Position numbers and translations under genes: made by a program. A stretch of DNA of 64,000 bases. Source: Sulfurifustis variabilis. GTDB lineage: Bacteria > Pseudomonadota > Gammaproteobacteria > Acidiferrobacterales > Sulfurifustaceae. The DNA lies in NCBI RefSeq assembly GCF_002355415.1, contig NZ_AP014936.1, positions 3,695,501 to 3,759,500 of the forward strand, read 5' to 3'. Positions 55,995 to 64,000 of this stretch are shown piece by piece (within the stretch, counting starts at the first letter, position 1; every line of letters starts with the position of its first letter). A model generated the notes under the pieces. That model did not search any database and was not told the DNA's origin. It saw nothing but the letters and a program-made list of their open reading frames with translations.

Positions 55995-58031
55995 ATGCCG
56001 TCGCATCGACACCGCTGGCTCGGGCCGCTCGCGCTCGCCGCCGCGCTGCTGCTGCTGTTCCTCGAACCCACCCGGGCGCTCGCCGGCGCCGGGCCGGCCG
56101 ACCGCACCGAGAGCCCGTACTTCTTCGTCGACAGCGACGATCCCGAGGTGGATCGCCTGCCGCTCAAGGCGACCCGGGTCGACGTCCGCATCGTCGGCGT
56201 CATCGCCGATGTCACGGTCACGCAGCACTACCGCAACGAAGGCACGCGCGCGATCGAGGCGCGTTATGTCTTCCCGGGCTCCACCCGGGCCGCGGTCTAT
56301 GGAATGAACGTGCGCCTCGCGGATCGGCTGCTGACCGCCCGGATCCGCGAGAAGGCACAGGCGCGCGTCGAGTACGACGCCGCGAAACGCGAGGGGAAGA
56401 CCGCGGCCCTCCTCGAGCAGCACCGGCCGAACGTGTTCCAGATGAACGTCGCGAACATCCTTCCCGGCGACGACGTCGCCGTCGAGCTGCGCTACACCGA
56501 ACTGTTGGTGCCGACGGACGGGACCTACCGGTTCGTGTTTCCCACGGTCGTCGGGCCGCGCTACAACGGCTCGCCCGAAAGCGGCAGCGGCACGAGCGAG
56601 AAGTGGATCTCGATGCCGTTCCTGCACCAGGGGGGTCTCTCGAACGCGCGCTTCGATCTCGCCGTCGAGCTGGCGACGCCGATCCCCCTGCAGGCGGTGA
56701 GCTCGCCCTCGCACCGGATCGAACCGAGCCGGATCTCCGACACGCAGACGCGCGTCGAGCTCGCCGCGACCGGCACGAACGAGAACAACCGCGATTTCGT
56801 GCTCGATTACCGCCTCGCCGGAGACCGCATCGAGTCGGGCATCCTGCTGTCGCGCGGCGACGCGACGACGGAAGGGGAGAACTTCTTCCTCGCCATGGTC
56901 GAGCCGCCGCGCGTGGTCGGCGCCGCGCAGATCGTGCCGCGCGAGTACGTCTTCGTCGTCGACGTCTCCGGATCCATGCACGGCTTTCCGCTCGACACCG
57001 CCAAGGCGCTGCTCGAGGACCTGGTCGGCAGCCTGCGGCCGAACGACACCTTCAACGTGATGCTGTTCGCCGGCGGCAGCCGGATGCTGGCGCCCGAGTC
57101 CGTGCCGGCCACGCGCGCGAACATCGAGCAGGCCCTGCGCCTGCTGCGCGACCAGCGCGGCGGCGGGAGCACGGAGCTGGTGCCCGCGCTGCGCCGGGCG
57201 CTCGCCCTTGCGCCCGACCGGGACCGGGCGCGCACCTTCGTGGTCGTCACCGACGGCTACGTCACGGTCGAGCGCGAGACCTTCGACCTGATCCGCCGGA
57301 ACCTGGCGCGCGCCAACCTGTTCGCGTTCGGCATCGGCTCGTCGGTGAACCGTCACCTGATCGAAGGGATGGCGCGCGCGGGCCAGGGCGAGCCCTTCGT
57401 CGTCCTGCACGCGCGCGACGCGGCACGCGAGGCGGAGCGCTTCCGCCGGATGATCGACGCGCCGGTGCTCACGCATCTGCAGGCGCGCTTCGAGGGGCTC
57501 GACGTGTACGACGTCGAGCCGCCGCTGCTGCCCGACGTGTTCGCGCAGCGCCCGGTGGTGCTTTACGGCAAGTGGCGCGGGGAGCCGCACGGGCGGCTGG
57601 TGCTCGAGGGCGAGTCGGCCGCAGGGACGTTCCGCGCGCGGCTCGACGTCGCCCCCGACCGGGTCTCCGCCGGTTTCGGCGCGCTGCGGTACCTGTGGGC
57701 GCGCCAGCGCATCGCGACCCTGTCCGATCAGGAGGGTCTCGAAGGCGGCAGCGCATACCGGGACGAAATCCTGGGCCTCGGTCTGCGCTACAACCTGCTC
57801 ACGCAGTACACGTCGTTCATCGCCGTGGACCAGGTGGTGCGCAATCCCGCGGCGGACGGCGTCACGGTCGATCAACCCTCGCCGCTGCCCCAGGGCGTGA
57901 GCGATCTCGCGGTCGGCGGGGAAGTGCCGAGCACGCCGGAGCCCGGCGTGTGGTGGATGCTCGCGATCGCCGGCCTGGCCATGCTCTGGCGGCTGCGTCG
58001 CCTTTCGCCCGCGACCGGAGTCCTGCCGTGA
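55995..58031 (+). CDS. VIT and VWA domain protein with PEP-CTERM-like sorting tail
   Basis: A 678-residue exported protein from ATG 55995 (GGAG site). The signal peptide covers about 1-32. A VIT domain at about 35-170 (LKATRVDVRIVGVIADVTVTQHYRNEG, ARYVFPGSTRAAVYGMNVRLADR) is followed by a VWA domain at about 315-490 with intact metal site VFVVDVSGSMHG. The C-terminus reads TPEPGVWWMLAIAGLAMLWRLRR: a PEP motif at about 648-650, a hydrophobic helix and an Arg cluster, as in exosortase substrates. The next gene is an exosortase, overlapping by GTGA. It is probably anchored or processed by it. Confidence 0.9.
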   Translation: MPSHRHRWLGPLALAAALLLLFLEPTRALAGAGPADRTESPYFFVDSDDPEVDRLPLKATRVDVRIVGVIADVTVTQHYRNEGTRAIEARYVFPGSTRAAVYGMNVRLADRLLTARIREKAQARVEYDAAKREGKTAALLEQHRPNVFQMNVANILPGDDVAVELRYTELLVPTDGTYRFVFPTVVGPRYNGSPESGSGTSEKWISMPFLHQGGLSNARFDLAVELATPIPLQAVSSPSHRIEPSRISDTQTRVELAATGTNENNRDFVLDYRLAGDRIESGILLSRGDATTEGENFFLAMVEPPRVVGAAQIVPREYVFVVDVSGSMHGFPLDTAKALLEDLVGSLRPNDTFNVMLFAGGSRMLAPESVPATRANIEQALRLLRDQRGGGSTELVPALRRALALAPDRDRARTFVVVTDGYVTVERETFDLIRRNLARANLFAFGIGSSVNRHLIEGMARAGQGEPFVVLHARDAAREAERFRRMIDAPVLTHLQARFEGLDVYDVEPPLLPDVFAQRPVVLYGKWRGEPHGRLVLEGESAAGTFRARLDVAPDRVSAGFGALRYLWARQRIATLSDQEGLEGGSAYRDEILGLGLRYNLLTQYTSFIAVDQVVRNPAADGVTVDQPSPLPQGVSDLAVGGEVPSTPEPGVWWMLAIAGLAMLWRLRRLSPATGVLP

Positions 58032-59425
58032 ACCTCGCGGCGAGGGTGGCGTGGGTGGACCGCCTGCCGGCGGGCCTCTGGCTGATCCTGCCGGTCGTGG
58101 CGCTGACGCCCGTATGGCTCTGGAGCGCCGCGCGCCTGCTCGACCGGTCGGACGATCCGCTCGGTGTCGTGGCGCTCGCCGCGCTCGCGGCGCTCGTCGC
58201 GCGCGATCGCGATCGCTTCAGCCGCCGCCCCCGGGCCGGCTGGCTGGTCGTGACGACGCTGCTCGCCGCGGCCGCGATCCTGGGCGGCGGCGCGTTGCCG
58301 CCGCTCGCCCGCGGCGTGCTGGCCGTGCTCGCGGTGTGCGCGACGATGATGGCCGTGCGCGTTCCGGCGCAACCGATGCTGGCGCTGACCGGGCTGGCGC
58401 TGCTCGCGCTGCCGCTGCTCTCGTCGCTGCAGTTTTTCGTCGGCTATCCGCTGCGCGTGATCACGGCCGAAGCCTCGCGCCTGCTCCTCGCCGCGCACGG
58501 CGTCGACGTCATGCGCGAGGGGAGTACTCTCGCGATCGCGGGAACCGTCGTGATGGTCGACGCGCCGTGCTCGGGGATCCAGATGGGCTGGGTCGCGTAC
58601 TTCACCGCCTGCGCCGCGGCCGCCTGGCTGCGCCTCCCCGACGGGCGATTCCTGCGCCGGGTTCCGCTCGTCGGCGTCACCGTGCTGGCCGGCAACATCC
58701 TGCGAAACACGGTGCTCGTCGTGAGCGAGGCCGGACTCGTGCGATGGCCTGACTGGACGCACGAGGCGATCGGTGTCGCGGCGTTCGCCGTCGTGTGCCT
58801 GCTCGTGCTGTGGCAGGTCTCGGCGGCGGCACGCGCGCCGGTCGTGACGTGGGAGGTGCGCCTGCTGAACCACCCGGTGCGTCCCGTCTCCGCCGGCACC
58901 TGGGCCCGGCTGTTCGCCTTCGTCATGCTGACCGGACTGACGTTCTGGCCCTGGCTGGCGCCGCAGCCGGTGATCGCCGCCGCGGCCCCGCCCGCGATCG
59001 AGTGGCCCCGCGAGCTCGACGGCCGCCCGTTGCGGCCGCTCGCGCTGTCCGCCGTCGAACAGCGCTTCGCCGACCGGTTCCCCGGCGCCATCGCGCGCTT
59101 CACGGACGGCGAGGGTGCGATCGTGCTCCGCCATGTAACCGCCCCCACGCGCATGCTCCACCCCGCCGTCGACTGCTATCGCGGCCTCGGTTACCGCGTG
59201 GGCTCGGACACGCTCGAGCGGGCGGGGGATAGGCGGTCGGGCGTTCCGCCGACGCTCTGGCGGTGCCTCGTGGCGGAGAAGAACGGGCGGCGCCTGCGCG
59301 TGTGCGAGCGCATCGTCGATGCCCACGGCCGGGGCTTCACCGACACGTCCGCCTGGTACTGGGCGGCGGTCACGGGCCGCTCGCACGGACCGTGGCGGGC
59401 GGTCACGACGGCGCGAATGCTTTGA
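58028..59425 (+). CDS. Exosortase with C-terminal EpsI-like domain
   Basis: A 465-residue inner-membrane transpeptidase-like protein from GTG 58028. About nine helices contain the catalytic triad: Cys in DAPCSGIQMGW, Arg in GNILRNTVLVV, and His in DWTHEAIG. The last ~150 residues after another helix (TGLTFWPWLA) resemble EpsI-type periplasmic domains (RFTDGEGAIVLRHVTAPTRMLHPAVDCYRGLGY). It would process the PEP-CTERM tail of the VIT-VWA protein. I do not name the exosortase subfamily because that needs a profile search. Confidence 0.9.
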   Translation: MNLAARVAWVDRLPAGLWLILPVVALTPVWLWSAARLLDRSDDPLGVVALAALAALVARDRDRFSRRPRAGWLVVTTLLAAAAILGGGALPPLARGVLAVLAVCATMMAVRVPAQPMLALTGLALLALPLLSSLQFFVGYPLRVITAEASRLLLAAHGVDVMREGSTLAIAGTVVMVDAPCSGIQMGWVAYFTACAAAAWLRLPDGRFLRRVPLVGVTVLAGNILRNTVLVVSEAGLVRWPDWTHEAIGVAAFAVVCLLVLWQVSAAARAPVVTWEVRLLNHPVRPVSAGTWARLFAFVMLTGLTFWPWLAPQPVIAAAAPPAIEWPRELDGRPLRPLALSAVEQRFADRFPGAIARFTDGEGAIVLRHVTAPTRMLHPAVDCYRGLGYRVGSDTLERAGDRRSGVPPTLWRCLVAEKNGRRLRVCERIVDAHGRGFTDTSAWYWAAVTGRSHGPWRAVTTARML

Positions 59426-59454
59426 AAGGCGCGGACCGGGCGGTCCTCGCCGCG

Positions 59455-59751
59455 TCAGCCCGTCGGCCCCGGTGGCCGGATGAGCCGGTCGTAGGCGTTC
59501 AGTATGCGCCGCGCCATCTTCGCGGCCAGCTCCTCGTCGACGCCGTCGAACCTGTCCGGCGTCGGAAACAGCCTCGCGAGGTCGTCCAGGATCTCGCGGA
59601 ACTCTGCGCGCACGGCCGCGGGCAGGTGGTCGGCGTTCGTGCCCCGGAGGTGGAACTGGTAGGAGGTCCCCAGTCGCACCGCCGTCCGCTCCGGGGACGA
59701 GCACAGGATCTCGATCGCGGCGTAAAGCTCGCGCGTGGCCTCGGGCGTCAT
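59455..59751 (-). CDS. Small helical paralogue A
   Basis: A 98-residue protein from ATG 59751. It shares a pattern with three neighbours: a helix with PERTAVRLGTSYQFHLRG, then LPAAVRAEFREILDDLARLFPTP, then AAKMARRILNAYDRLIR. The likely fold is a four-helix bundle. No known family recognised. It is probably co-transcribed with paralogue B. Confidence 0.7.
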   Translation of the reverse strand: MTPEATRELYAAIEILCSSPERTAVRLGTSYQFHLRGTNADHLPAAVRAEFREILDDLARLFPTPDRFDGVDEELAAKMARRILNAYDRLIRPPGPTG

Positions 59752-59771
59752 TGCGTCATCTCGCTTCGCGC

Positions 59772-60059
59772 TCAGGTCAGCCGGCTCATTCTGTCGTAGA
59801 GGCGCAGTATCTGCTTCGCCATCCGCGCCGCCTCGCGCGGCTCCACGTCGCGGGAATGCGGTGTGGGATACAGGGTCTCGAGCCTCGACATCATCCGCGC
59901 ATACTCGTTGCGCAGCTCCGCGGGGAGTTCGGCGTCGGCGCCTTTCCGGAGACCCTCCCAGTAGGCATGGCCCACCCTTTCCACGATCGACCCCGGCATG
60001 GTGGCGAGCGCGGTCACCGCCGCGAAAAAATGTCTCCACCCTTCGATCGATTTCGACAC
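59772..60059 (-). CDS. Small helical paralogue B
   Basis: A 95-residue protein from GTG 60059 (GGTGAGC site), giving VSKSIEGWRHFFAAVTALATMPGSIVERVGHAYWEGLRKG, then LPAELRNEYARMMSRLETLYPTP and AARMAKQILRLYDRMSRLT. It is closely related to A, C and D. No known family recognised. It is divergent from C across a 185-base gap that should hold both promoters (a TTGACA lies at 60151). Confidence 0.72.
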   Translation of the reverse strand: MSKSIEGWRHFFAAVTALATMPGSIVERVGHAYWEGLRKGADAELPAELRNEYARMMSRLETLYPTPHSRDVEPREAARMAKQILRLYDRMSRLT

Positions 60060-60244
60060 CTGCTCACCGCTCCCTGTGAAGCACCGCGACCGTCCGGGCG
60101 GTGACGCTAGCAAATGGGGCGCCCGCCCGGCGATCCGGGTGACGACCCAATTGACAAGCGGGCGTGCGTGCGAACGGGTCTTTCATCGATGAGGCATTGT
60201 TGTTTATGCTCGCCGCAAAAGAACGATCGTCAGGGAGCGGTGGT

Positions 60245-60532
60245 TTGGTCAATTCCACGATACGGCCGGTGATCGACTTCCAGGGCGCGGTTCGCGTGCT
60301 GGCGACGCGCCCCGGCAGCGTCGCCGACCGCCTGGCACACGCTTACGAGGCGCATCTTCGCGGCGCCGCCTTCGGTCGCCTGCCGGCGCCGTTCAGCGCG
60401 CAGTGCGAGTCGGTGCGGGAGGAGCTGAAGCGCTTTCTCGAGTCCGGGACCGCCGACGAGGCGCGCGCCGCGGAGCTCGCGGCGAAGGTCCTGCTGACCT
60501 ACGACCTGCTCATCAAGACGTTCTTTGCATAA
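60245..60532 (+). CDS. Small helical paralogue C
   Basis: TTG 60245 is preferred because GGGAG lies 7 bases upstream and it gives exactly 95 residues, like paralogue B; upstream ATG 60209 or GTG 60164 would add a tail unlike the paralogues. FQGAVRVLATRPGSVADRLAHAYEAHLRG, LPAPFSAQCESVREELKRFLES and AAELAAKVLLTYDLLIKTFFA match the others. No known family recognised. Confidence 0.65.
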   Translation: MVNSTIRPVIDFQGAVRVLATRPGSVADRLAHAYEAHLRGAAFGRLPAPFSAQCESVREELKRFLESGTADEARAAELAAKVLLTYDLLIKTFFA

Positions 60533-60553
60533 CGGCAATCACGGGGGGAATCG

Positions 60554-60892
60554 ATGGTCGGCGTTCCGCATCTCTCGGGCAGCCAGAAGATCTTCAACGC
60601 GCTTTTCATTCTGGCCTGCGAACAAGGGTCGATCGTCGAGCGGCTGGAGAACGCCTATCGGCTCGCCCTCGCGCCTCTCGACGTACAGCTGGAGCTGCCG
60701 GAATCGATCCACGCCGAATTCCTGTCCGTCCGGAAGGAACTGGAACGGCTTTACTTCGCGCCGAACCGCGAGGCGGCGAGGGACCGGAGCGACGAGCAGA
60801 GGGCGATGAGGCTGGCGGGGCGTCTCGTGTCGCTCTACGACCGGCTGGTCAGGGTCCGTGCGGACCGCCTGGACGTTCCCGATCGCTCGTGA
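60554..60892 (+). CDS. Small helical paralogue D
   Basis: A 112-residue protein from ATG 60554 after a GGGGGGAATCG site. GSQKIFNALFILACEQGSIVERLENAYRLAL, LPESIHAEFLSVRKELERLYFAP and RAMRLAGRLVSLYDRLVRV parallel B, with a longer C-terminus. The four members lie as two divergent pairs (A,B minus; C,D plus). No known family recognised. Confidence 0.72.
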   Translation: MVGVPHLSGSQKIFNALFILACEQGSIVERLENAYRLALAPLDVQLELPESIHAEFLSVRKELERLYFAPNREAARDRSDEQRAMRLAGRLVSLYDRLVRVRADRLDVPDRS

Positions 60893-60949
60893 CCGGCATG
60901 CGCCGTCTGCGGGAACGATCCGGCGGTACGCGGTTTGACGACGGGCAAG

Positions 60950-61357
60950 TCACCTCATCCTGTCCTTGAGCACGGCGAGGAAGCCGTCCGGCTCGAACCG
61001 GAGATCGTCCGAAATCGGCGCGGCCGCGGCGGCATCGAGCAGCGCCGTCCGCGTTTCATCCGGGCAACGTATGCCCTCCTCGGTCAAGCCGATGCCCAGG
61101 GGGCGCAGCTCCGCCGGCTCGCTCGCGAGCAGCCGCCACAAGGCGCACACCCTCACCGAGATGGCGTAAAGCTCGTCGGCGCTCACCGGGAGACCGCGCG
61201 CAATCGTCCGCGCGATACGGATGGTCGGGCGCAGGGCGTCGGCGAGGTCGAGGGCCACGGCGGGATTCCGCAGCACACCGTCCTCGGCGTAGTCGTAGGC
61301 CAGCCTGAAGGAGTCCGCCGGTACTTCGGGCACCGGGGCATCGACGTCGTCGTTCAT
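60950..61357 (-). CDS. Hypothetical protein of 135 residues
   Basis: ATG 61357 after GAGGAGCGC was chosen; an upstream GTG-type start would extend it. The product is mostly helical: FRLAYDYAEDGVLRNPAVALDLADALRPTIRIARTIARGL, ELYAISVRVCALWRLLASEPAELRPLGIGL. No family recognised. No signal peptide. It is near the four paralogues but lacks their pattern. Confidence 0.5.
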   Translation of the reverse strand: MNDDVDAPVPEVPADSFRLAYDYAEDGVLRNPAVALDLADALRPTIRIARTIARGLPVSADELYAISVRVCALWRLLASEPAELRPLGIGLTEEGIRCPDETRTALLDAAAAAPISDDLRFEPDGFLAVLKDRMR

Positions 61358-61502
61358 GCGCTCCTCGCGGTACGGACGCAGGGAGGCATACTGCGGCCAA
61401 AGGCCGCGCCACTCCTTGATGGCGATCAATTTGCCGGCGGCGGCCGGTTGGAGAAGGGGCGCAATCCGGGGGCCCGTCCGGCTTCGGAAGGGCGGGGAGG
61501 CC

Positions 61503-61769
61503 CTAGGGCCCGTCGATCGGTCCGGCCTGGAGCTCTTCCCGCACCTGCTTCAGCCGCTCGGGACTGAAGACGATGTCGTCGAGCGCGTGCACCCATCGAT
61601 CGAGCAGCGGATCGCGATAGCGGTACTCGCCGAAGGAAAAGCAGGCCCAGCGGTCGCCTTCCCGGACCGCGTACTCCTCGGCCGACATCGTCTTGTACGG
61701 AAGTGCCCGTTTTGCGTCCCGCTCCAGATTCTCAGGGGCAAGGGGGTATTGGGACAGGAACTTGTTCAT
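61503..61769 (-). CDS. Hypothetical protein of 88 residues
   Basis: ATG 61769 lies 5 bases after AGGAGAC. MNKFLSQYPLAPENLERDAKRALPYKTMSAEEYAVREGDRWACFSFGEYRYRDPLLDRW... is an acidic cytosolic protein without a recognised family. The ordered start site makes it likely real. The upstream 360-base gap would contain its promoter. Confidence 0.55.
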   Translation of the reverse strand: MNKFLSQYPLAPENLERDAKRALPYKTMSAEEYAVREGDRWACFSFGEYRYRDPLLDRWVHALDDIVFSPERLKQVREELQAGPIDGP

Positions 61770-62130
61770 GGTCTCCTTGTGCCTCCGCTCGGTTCGCCCG
61801 TTCCGCGCGCGTTACACCATTCGCGATCCTTCCGCGAACCCGTCCCGCCCGACGCCTGCGCGTATTGCCGGGTTCGCGTGGCTGCTCTTATACCGCGTCG
61901 ATTTCGTCCGCACTAACAGCGTTTCCTTATCGGAATGCGAGGGCGCGATACCCCGCGAACCGTCTCGTTTCGCGCAAATGCCTTTGTCTTGCGGACGAAA
62001 AGCGGGCGGGGGACGTTCGCAGCGGTCGTCCGGATCGAAACGGGGGAAACGAGAAAATGTTTTTATGCGCTGAGCGATTCTTCTTATCGCGGGAAGCGCG
62101 CCGCGCGATCGCTTCCCGAACTGTGCGTGA
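61770..62130. other. Intergenic gap with lower GC
   Basis: About 360 bases, less GC-rich than the surroundings, with TTTTTAT-type runs near 62050-62060. No frame here has a convincing start site. It separates the hypothetical gene from the protease pair and may hold the promoter for the former (minus strand). No clear terminator or repeat found. Confidence 0.4.
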
Positions 62131-62487
62131 TTACTGCGGGCGATACGCGTAGCTCGGCTGAACGGCGAGGACCTCGGGCGGCGCGATCGAGCGGATCGCG
62201 TCGAGCCCCGGATCGCGTCGCAACCGCAGCAGGTAATGCGGACCCGTGACCGGCCGCAGATCGACCACCTCGTGCTCGCGGAAGGCGGCGCGCACCGCTT
62301 CGGGATCGGCATGCGGGCGCAGCGTCAGGATATATTCGCCCGGCAGTCGGGTGTCCGGCGCCGGCGCGGCGGCGACGCCGGCGCCCGGCCTGGCGGAACA
62401 GCCGCCCGACGCGAGCGCCGCGAGGGCCGCGCGCAGCAATCTTCGCCGTTGCCGGTCGAGGACGCGTGCGCGACCTTCCCGGTTCAT
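62131..62487 (-). CDS. Stand-alone I9-type protease inhibitor/propeptide-like protein
   Basis: A 118-residue protein from ATG 62487, overlapping the protease stop by ATGA. N-terminus RRRLLRAALAALASGGC looks like a twin-Arg or lipoprotein-type export signal, though the box is not perfect. The rest (LPGEYILTLRPHADPEAVRAAF, VTGPHYLLRLRRDPGLDAI, VLAVQPSYAYRP) follows the inhibitor I9/subtilisin propeptide plan. The end is like the protease's own propeptide end (VQPNYIYRP). It may fold or inhibit that protease in trans. Confidence 0.7.
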   Translation of the reverse strand: MNREGRARVLDRQRRRLLRAALAALASGGCSARPGAGVAAAPAPDTRLPGEYILTLRPHADPEAVRAAFREHEVVDLRPVTGPHYLLRLRRDPGLDAIRSIAPPEVLAVQPSYAYRPQ

Positions 62488-64000
62488 TGCACCGTGGCCG
62501 ACACCGCGCTCGGCGGGTCGATGTGCCGCAGCGCACCCCACGCACTCGCGGCGCGGCCGGTAACGGTCTTCCCGGCGAGCGCGGGCACCGCTTCGCCACC
62601 GTGCTGGATCGCGTTCACGACGTCGCTCAGCCGGTAGCCCGGATTGTAGGACCACAGCAGCGCGGCGAGACCGGCCACGTGCGGGGTCGCCATCGACGTG
62701 CCGTTCGCGATCGCAACGCGGTCGCTGCCCGACTGCACGGTGTCGATCGACAGCCGCAGGAGACCCACGCCGAAGTTGCTGCTTCCGCTTTCGGCTCTCA
62801 GCCTGAAGCCGAGCGTGCACGTGCTGGTGAGGCAGCCAGACAGGTCGTGCGTCACCGGAAGAGCGCGTCCGCCGGTGGTCCCGCTGAACTCGGTCAACCG
62901 CCGGGCTTCGCCCGCGACGAACGGGTTTCCGCCGAGCGGGCTTCCTGCGGCCTCGAAGCGATCGTTGGCGCCGACGTCGAGGAATGCGTAATAGGTCACG
63001 CTGGCGCCGAGCAGCCCGCCGCCGAGATCGAAGGTCTTGTAGGCGACCTGATCGATGGGCCCGGTATAGCTCCCGAAGGCGCACCATCCCGCGGGATTGA
63101 CCAGCATCGCCACGGGACCGATGCCGAAATCGCACTGCACGCCCGCCCAGCCGCCACCGACCGTCGCCCATCCGGCGGCGAGGTCGTCCGTCAGCCGGTA
63201 CCCCGGCCACGCGCTCAGCGTGTTGGTCCCCGGCGCGCCGATGTCGACGCTCGCCGCGCCGTAGTTGCTGAAGCTCGCGAGGTCGTAGGCCTGGTCGAGC
63301 GCCGCGACGCAGACGAGATTGTCGTGCGTGAAGTTGCAGGGGTACGTAGGCACGCCGCCGTCGTTATCCAGCCCGGCGTTCCCCGCCGCGGCGACGACGA
63401 GAACGCCGGCGTTGCGGGCGCTGTCGATGCTCGCGCTGAAGAGCGGATCGAAGCTGCCGCCGCCGAGACTGAGGTTGAGGACCCTCGCCCCGTGCGCGAT
63501 CGCGAACTCGATGCCCGCGACCACGCTGGCCGTCGTTCCGCCCGAGTTGCTGAGGGAGCGGATGGCCATGATGCTCGATTGCCAGCAGACGCCCGTCGTC
63601 CCGGCGCCGTTGTTGCCGACGGCGCCGATCGTCGCGGCGACGTGCGTTCCGTGGCCGTTGCCGTCGCCCGGCATGGGGTCGTCGTCGTTGTCGATGAAAT
63701 CGTAACCGTGCCGGGGATAGCCGGCCGCGGCGCCGTCCCACATGGCGCCCGCGAGGTCGCGGTGCGTGTAGTTCACGCCGCTGTCGACCACCGCGACAAC
63801 GACCGATCGGCAGTCGGTCGCGAGATCCCACGCCCGTTCGAGCTGCATGTCCCGTCCCGCCGTTCCGGGGTTGTGGATCGGGTAGCTCGCTCCGGAGACG
63901 GTCTGCGCCGTGTTGGCGAGCGCCCAGAGCTGCGAGTAGTACGGGTCGTTCGGCACCCCGAGGGGCCGATAGATGTAGTTGGGTTGCACGGACTCCACGT
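62484..64000 (-). CDS. Subtilisin-like S8 serine protease (5' end cut by window edge)
   Basis: The frame is open to the right edge, so the signal and most of the propeptide lie outside. Inside the window: propeptide end ESVQPNYIYRPLG, catalytic Asp in AVVDSGVNYTHRDL, His in GNGHGTHVAATIG, oxyanion Asn in AAAGNAGLDNDGG and Ser in NGTSMATPHVAG. Between that Asn and the Ser lie about 228 residues (about 66 in subtilisin), so an extra domain of about 160 residues rich in Gly/Asp is inserted. It is probably secreted. It overlaps the I9-like gene by 4 bases. Confidence 0.9.
   Translation of the reverse strand, partial: VESVQPNYIYRPLGVPNDPYYSQLWALANTAQTVSGASYPIHNPGTAGRDMQLERAWDLATDCRSVVVAVVDSGVNYTHRDLAGAMWDGAAAGYPRHGYDFIDNDDDPMPGDGNGHGTHVAATIGAVGNNGAGTTGVCWQSSIMAIRSLSNSGGTTASVVAGIEFAIAHGARVLNLSLGGGSFDPLFSASIDSARNAGVLVVAAAGNAGLDNDGGVPTYPCNFTHDNLVCVAALDQAYDLASFSNYGAASVDIGAPGTNTLSAWPGYRLTDDLAAGWATVGGGWAGVQCDFGIGPVAMLVNPAGWCAFGSYTGPIDQVAYKTFDLGGGLLGASVTYYAFLDVGANDRFEAAGSPLGGNPFVAGEARRLTEFSGTTGGRALPVTHDLSGCLTSTCTLGFRLRAESGSSNFGVGLLRLSIDTVQSGSDRVAIANGTSMATPHVAGLAALLWSYNPGYRLSDVVNAIQHGGEAVPALAGKTVTGRAASAWGALRHIDPPSAVSATVQ

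Noticed and set aside
60151-60156. TTGACA as a -35 for paralogue C
   Set aside because: No matching -10 at 16-18 bases; direction (B or C) cannot be settled.

Overview
This is a 64 kb high-GC chromosomal window from a proteobacterium, most likely a gammaproteobacterium. The pointers are the gene neighbourhoods thiS-thiG, trmB and asmA-mutY-yggX, the ppsA/ppsR pair, outer-membrane proteins, sigma-54 regulation and a PEP-CTERM/exosortase module. I cannot fix the genus from sequence alone; an environmental Chromatiales or Acidiferrobacterales-like organism would fit. Nearly all long antisense reading frames are high-GC shadows and were left out.

Layout. 1-7.6 kb: a DsrE-like periplasmic protein (cut by the window edge), Crp/Fnr and Rnk regulators, a degenerate L,D-transpeptidase-like protein, a small barrel protein, then ilvA divergent from rpiA and a beta-CASP nuclease. 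7.8-16.2 kb: a PAS histidine kinase and an ion/stress block (UspA, KefB-type antiporter, P-type Ca-ATPase, cation exchanger). 16.5-22.2 kb: an outer-membrane protein, a sigma-54 response regulator plus sensor kinase, and three small secreted proteins, each with a sigma-54-type promoter and an upstream 15-bp near-palindrome. 22.2-36 kb: thioredoxin 2, a histone-like-tailed protein, DUF523/DUF1722, a DNA glycosylase-type protein, Rof, a GGDEF/EAL protein, ppsR/ppsA and housekeeping genes. 36-39.8 kb: thiG-thiS and a tRNA-Gly(CCC) gene split by a group II intron. 39.8-46 kb: asmA, mutY, yggX, tRNA-Phe, UspA and an NhaD-type antiporter. 46.6-53.7 kb: an ANTAR regulator divergent from a TonB receptor / substrate-binding protein / hybrid kinase operon, then a TauE-type permease. 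53.7-59.4 kb: CreB/CreC-like two-component genes, a VIT-VWA protein with a PEP-CTERM tail, and an exosortase. 59.4-62 kb: four divergently arranged small paralogues and two hypothetical genes. 62.1 kb to the end: a subtilisin-like protease (cut by the edge) with a separate I9-type inhibitor gene.

Three loci stand out. (1) A group II intron interrupts tRNA-Gly(CCC) exactly at the end of the anticodon loop/stem, and its domain IV carries a second, intact tRNA-Gly(CCC) just ahead of the maturase gene. The two tRNA copies differ by compensated base pairs, so the spliced product is probably functional. (2) An NtrC-type regulator and its kinase adjoin three small secreted protein genes that share a sigma-54 promoter and activator-site layout. 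The regulator's 5' end is itself in a 207-bp tandem repeat. (3) A CreBC-like pair, a perfect TTCAC-N6-TTCAC tag, a VIT-VWA PEP-CTERM substrate and a dedicated exosortase form one compact unit, which looks like an exosortase counterpart of the proteobacterial dedicated sortase systems.
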